Source: Euonymus europaeus (lineage: Eukaryota; Streptophyta; Magnoliopsida; Celastrales; Celastraceae). From it: DNA of 64,000 nucleotides. Location: contig OY756967.1 in assembly GCA_963580455.1 (NCBI GenBank), forward strand, positions 9,632,501 to 9,696,500, given 5' to 3'. The translations under genes were made by a program, and so were the position numbers. Below are positions 61,231 through 64,000 of this stretch, piece by piece. The stretch's first letter is position 1. Each line of letters starts with the position of its first letter. The notes beneath the pieces are model-generated. The model searched no databases, was not told the DNA's origin, and worked only from the letters and a program-made list of their open reading frames with translations.

Positions 61231-63154
61231 AGTATACACCGAGCAACTTTGATAGTCCGAAGTTGCTCAACTCTCTCTATAGAGGAGCTTTTATCGATTT
61301 TTGTCCATTTGTCACAGAAAGTTGGTGTTTTCGCATCGAAATAATCCTATAAGCTCATTTTCGTAGAATTTAACATAGAAGAACAATAAAAAGTATACAG
61401 CGAGCAACTTTGAGAGTCCGAAGTTGCTCAAATCTCTCTATCGAGGAGCTTTTAACGGTTTTTGTCCATTTGTCATAGAAAGTTGGTGTTTTCGGATCGA
61501 AATAATCTTGGAAGCTCATTTTCGTAGAATTTAACATAGAAGAACAGTAAAAAGTATACACCGAGCAACTTTGACAGTACGAAGTTGCTCAACTCTCTCT
61601 ATGGAGGAGCTTTTAACGGTTTTGTCCATTTGTCATAGAAAGTTGGTGTTTTGGCATCGAAACAATCCTGGAAACTCATTTTCGTAAAATCCAACATAGA
61701 AGAACAATAAAAAGTGTACACCGAGCAACTTAGATTGTCCGAAGTTGCTCTACTATCTCTATGGAGGAGCTTTTAACGGTTTTTTCCTTTTGTCAAAGAA
61801 AGTTGCTGTTTTGGCATCGAAATAATCCTGGAAGCTCATTTTCGTAAAATTTAACATAAAAGAACAACAAAAAGTGTACACCGAGCAACTTTGATGGTCC
61901 GACGTTGCTCAACTCTCTCTTTGGAGGAGCTTTTAACGGTTTTGTCCATTTGTCCTAGAAAGTTCGTGTTTTGGCTTCGAAATAATCCTGGAAGCTCATT
62001 TTCGTAAAATTTTACATAGAAGAACAATAAAAAGCGTACACCGAGCAACTTTGATAGTCCGAAGTTGCTCTACTCTCTCTATGGAGGTGCTTTAACGGTT
62101 TTGTCCATTTGTCATAGAAAGTTGGTGTTTTGGCATCGAAACAATCCTGGAAGCTCATTTTCGTAAACTTTAACATAGAAGAACTATAAAAAGTGTACAC
62201 CGAGCAACTTTGATGGTCCGAAGTTGCTCAACTCTCTTTATGAAGAAGCTTTTAACAGTTTTCTCCATTTGTCATAGAAACTTGGGATTTTGGCATCGAA
62301 ATAATCTAGGATGCTTATACTCATAAAAAATGACATAGAAGAACAATAAAAAGTATAGACCGAGCAACTTTTATGTTCCGAAGTTGCTCAACTCTCTCTC
62401 TGGAGGAGCTTTTCAAGGTATTGTCCATTTGTCATAGAAAGTTGGTCTTTTGCCATAGAAATAATCTCGGAAGTTTATACTCATAAAATTTGACATAGAA
62501 GAACATTAAAAAGTGTAGATCGAGCAACTTTGATAGTCCGAAATTGCTCAACTATCTCTATGGAGGAGTTTTTAATGGTTTTGTCCATTTGTCATAGAAA
62601 GTTGATGTTTTGTCATCGAAATAATCCTGGAAGCTCATTTTCGTAAAATTTAACATAGAAGAACAATAAAAAGTATACGCCGAACAACTTTGATACTCCG
62701 AAGTTGCTCAACTCTCTCTATGGAGGAGCTTTTTACGGTTTTTGTCCGTTTGTCATAGAAAGTTGGTGTTTTCGCATTGAAATAATCCTGTAAGCTCATT
62801 TTCGTAGAATTTAACATAGAAGAACAATAAAAAGTATACACCGAGCAACTTTGATAGTTTGAAGTTGCTCAACTCTCTCTATCGGGGAGCTTTTAACGGT
62901 TTTTGTCCATTTGTCATAGAAAGTTGGTGTTTTCGCATCGAAATAATCTTGGAAGCTCATTTTCGTAGAATTTAACATAGAAGAACAATAAAAGGTATAC
63001 ACCGAGCAACTTTGACAGTCCGAAGTTGCTCAACTCTCTCTATCGGGGAGCTCTTAACGGTTTTTGTCCATTTGTCCTAGAAAGTTGGTGTTTTGGCTTC
63101 GGAATAATCCTGGAAGCTCATTTTCGTAAAATTTAACATAGCAGAACAATAAAA
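61231..63154 (+). repeat. Right-flank tandem duplication, second copy (12 monomers)
   Basis: This copy is two monomers shorter than the first. The monomer at 62,192-62,351 begins like that at 59,948 (GATGGTCCGAAGTTGC) and ends like the C monomer ending at 60,427 (TTTTCTCCATTTG, AACTTGGGATTTTGG). Three monomers of the first copy are thus represented by one here, and the rest stay in register. Confidence 0.83.
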
Positions 63155-64000
63155 AGTGTACACCGAGCAACTTTGATGTTCCGAAGTTGCTCAACTCTCT
63201 CTCTGGAGGAGCTTTTCAAGGTATTGTCCATTTGTCATAGAAAGTTGGTCTTTTGCCATCGAAATAATCTCGGAAGCTTATACTCATAAAATTTGACATA
63301 GAAGAACATTAAAAAGTGTAGATCGAGCAACTTTGATAGTCCGAAGTTGCTCAACTATCTCTATGGAGGAGCTTTTAATGGTTTTGTCCATTTGTCATAG
63401 AAAGTTGATGTTTTGTCATCGAAATAATCCTGGAAGCTCATTTTCGTAAAATTTAACATAGAAGAACAATAAAAAGTATACACCGAGCAACTTTGATAAT
63501 CCGAAGTTGCTCAACTCTCTCTATGGAGGAGCTTTTAACGGTTTTTGTCCATTTGTCATAGAAAGTTGGTGTTTTCGCATCGAAATAATCCTGGAAGCTC
63601 ATTTTCGTAGAATTTAACATAGAAGAAGAATAAAAAGTATACACCGAGCAACTTTGATAGTTTGAAGTTGCTCAACTCTCTCTATCGAGGAGCTTTTAAC
63701 GGTTTTTGTCCATTTGTCATAGAAAGTTGGTGTTTTCGCATCGAAATAATCCTGGAAGCTCATTTTCGTAGAATTTAACATAGAAGAACAATAAAAAGTA
63801 TACACCGAGCAACTTTGATACTCCGAAGTTGCTCAACTCTCTCTATGGAGGAGCTTTTAACGGTTTTGTCCATTTGTCATAGAAAGTTGGTGTTTTCGCA
63901 TCGAAATAATCCTGGAAGCTCATTTTCGTAGAATTGAACATAGAAAAACAATAAAAAGTGTACACCGAGCAACTTTGATAGTCCGAAGTTGCTCTACTCT

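Larger units (their letters stand above)
1..64000 (+). repeat. 161-bp satellite DNA array (whole window)
   Basis: Every part of the window is a copy of one unit, taken here to start at AGTATACACC or AGTGTACACC and to end in GAACAATAAAA. Successive starts at 1, 161, 322, 482, 643 and 804 give periods of 160-161 bp, and the last partial unit starts at 63,957. The 161-bp form has GTTTTTGTCC in the middle; the common 160-bp form has one T fewer there; 159-bp forms lack a CT in the CTCTCT tract or two bases near TCATTTTCG. My consensus is about 36% G+C. No inverted block was seen. Nucleosome-sized monomers, one orientation and higher-order periodicity are typical of centromeric or pericentromeric satellites. 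That location is inferred; the tandem structure is read directly. Confidence 0.97.
57548..64000 (+). repeat. Right flank with a 14-mer/12-mer duplication
   Basis: It opens with R S U P T D' in family-2 order (57,548 to about 58,500), then L- and J-like monomers. The region 58,988-61,230 (14 monomers, 2,243 bp) is duplicated at 61,231-63,154 (12 monomers, 1,924 bp). The tail to 64,000 repeats D, L and M-like monomers once more and ends in a 44-base partial unit. Confidence 0.78.

Noticed and set aside
139..63805. Over a hundred minus-strand open frames of about 60-130 codons with very similar products, often 63 residues
   Set aside because: They recur once per monomer at fixed phase, span about 1.2 monomers, and run over the next copy. 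A 161-bp period changes reading frame at each unit, so no frame stays open, and 1-bp length variants shift the same DNA into other frames without any sign of constraint. Similarity of the products is explained by DNA identity.
1..64000. CRISPR array, because of regular direct repeats with a variable part
   Set aside because: The repeat is about 161 bp with no unrelated spacers; variable bases are spread over the whole unit and are shared between units. This is satellite structure.
1..64000. Known primate alpha satellite, Arabidopsis-type 178-bp repeat or grass 155-156-bp centromere repeats
   Set aside because: Monomer length and sequence do not fit any of these as I remember them. Identity to less familiar satellites cannot be excluded without a database search.
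1..64000. Inverted blocks or strand switches in the array
   Set aside because: All monomer starts examined across the window read in the same direction; no reverse-complement copy of the AGTATACACC/AGTGTACACC start with its downstream dyad was seen.

Overview
The whole 64 kb window is one uninterrupted, head-to-tail satellite DNA array. The basic unit is about 161 bp, with 160, 159 and a few shorter length variants, about 36% G+C, and roughly 400 copies all in the same orientation. I see no protein-coding gene, RNA gene, transposon, CRISPR array or non-satellite spacer. This is eukaryotic nuclear heterochromatin, most plausibly centromeric or pericentromeric. I do not recognise the monomer: by length and sequence it is not one of the well-known satellites I can recall, such as the 171 bp primate alpha satellite or the 178 bp Arabidopsis repeat. 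The species is therefore undetermined; a plant is my first guess, and an animal is not excluded.

Monomers fall into recurring, distinguishable types, which I label with letters of my own. Diagnostics: E has TTTTCACATAGAATAATCC; F has TTTTGGAATCG and GCCCATTTTCG; G has GAGTAACTTT, GCTTCTATCGG and a T7 run; H has ACTTTTATAGTCC and CCCTGGCAGC; I has CGAACAACTTTG; J has TGCAGGAGCTTTTATCG; K has AACCGTTTTTG with TTTCATAAAATTTGACA; L has CAACTATCTCT and TTTTGTCATCG (159 bp); M has GTTGGTCAACTC and CGTAGAATTT; N has AGTTGATCAACT; O has TTGCACAACT, GTCCTAG and GGCTTCG; P has GACTTAGTAGAATAATATA; Q has CTCTGCTCTC; C has AACTTGGGATTTTGG; D has TTTTCAAGGTAT and TTTGCCATCG. A second set is R (TTTTTGCATTGAAATAA), S (GAGCTGTTAACGG), U (GATGGTCCGACGTTGC), T (CATACAAAGTTAGTG) and V (GATACTCCG with CAACTCTCTATGG, 159 bp).

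Layout. (1) 1-5,935: diverged left flank mixing both type sets. (2) 5,936-34,650: higher-order repeat (HOR) family 1, whose fullest simple unit is the 15-mer E F G H I J K L M N O P Q C D (2,407 bp). It exists as 7-, 13-, 14-, 15-, 16-, 17-, 19- and 35-monomer versions made by internal duplication, deletion and fusion of monomers in register. (3) 34,651-36,249: transition. (4) 36,250-53,036: HOR family 2, units of 16-24 monomers marked by V R S U T and including two 2,724 bp units. (5) 53,037-57,547: diverged, mostly family-1-like monomers. (6) 57,548-64,000: right flank with a 14-mer/12-mer tandem duplication.

The many short open frames of 60-130 codons are by-products of a stop-poor minus-strand frame in the monomer and are not genes. 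The most notable sequence structure inside the monomer is a conserved dyad in which one central arm can pair with either of two flanking arms. The most notable array-level structure is the set of monomer fusions and phase-keeping length changes, which record the unequal exchange that built the array.
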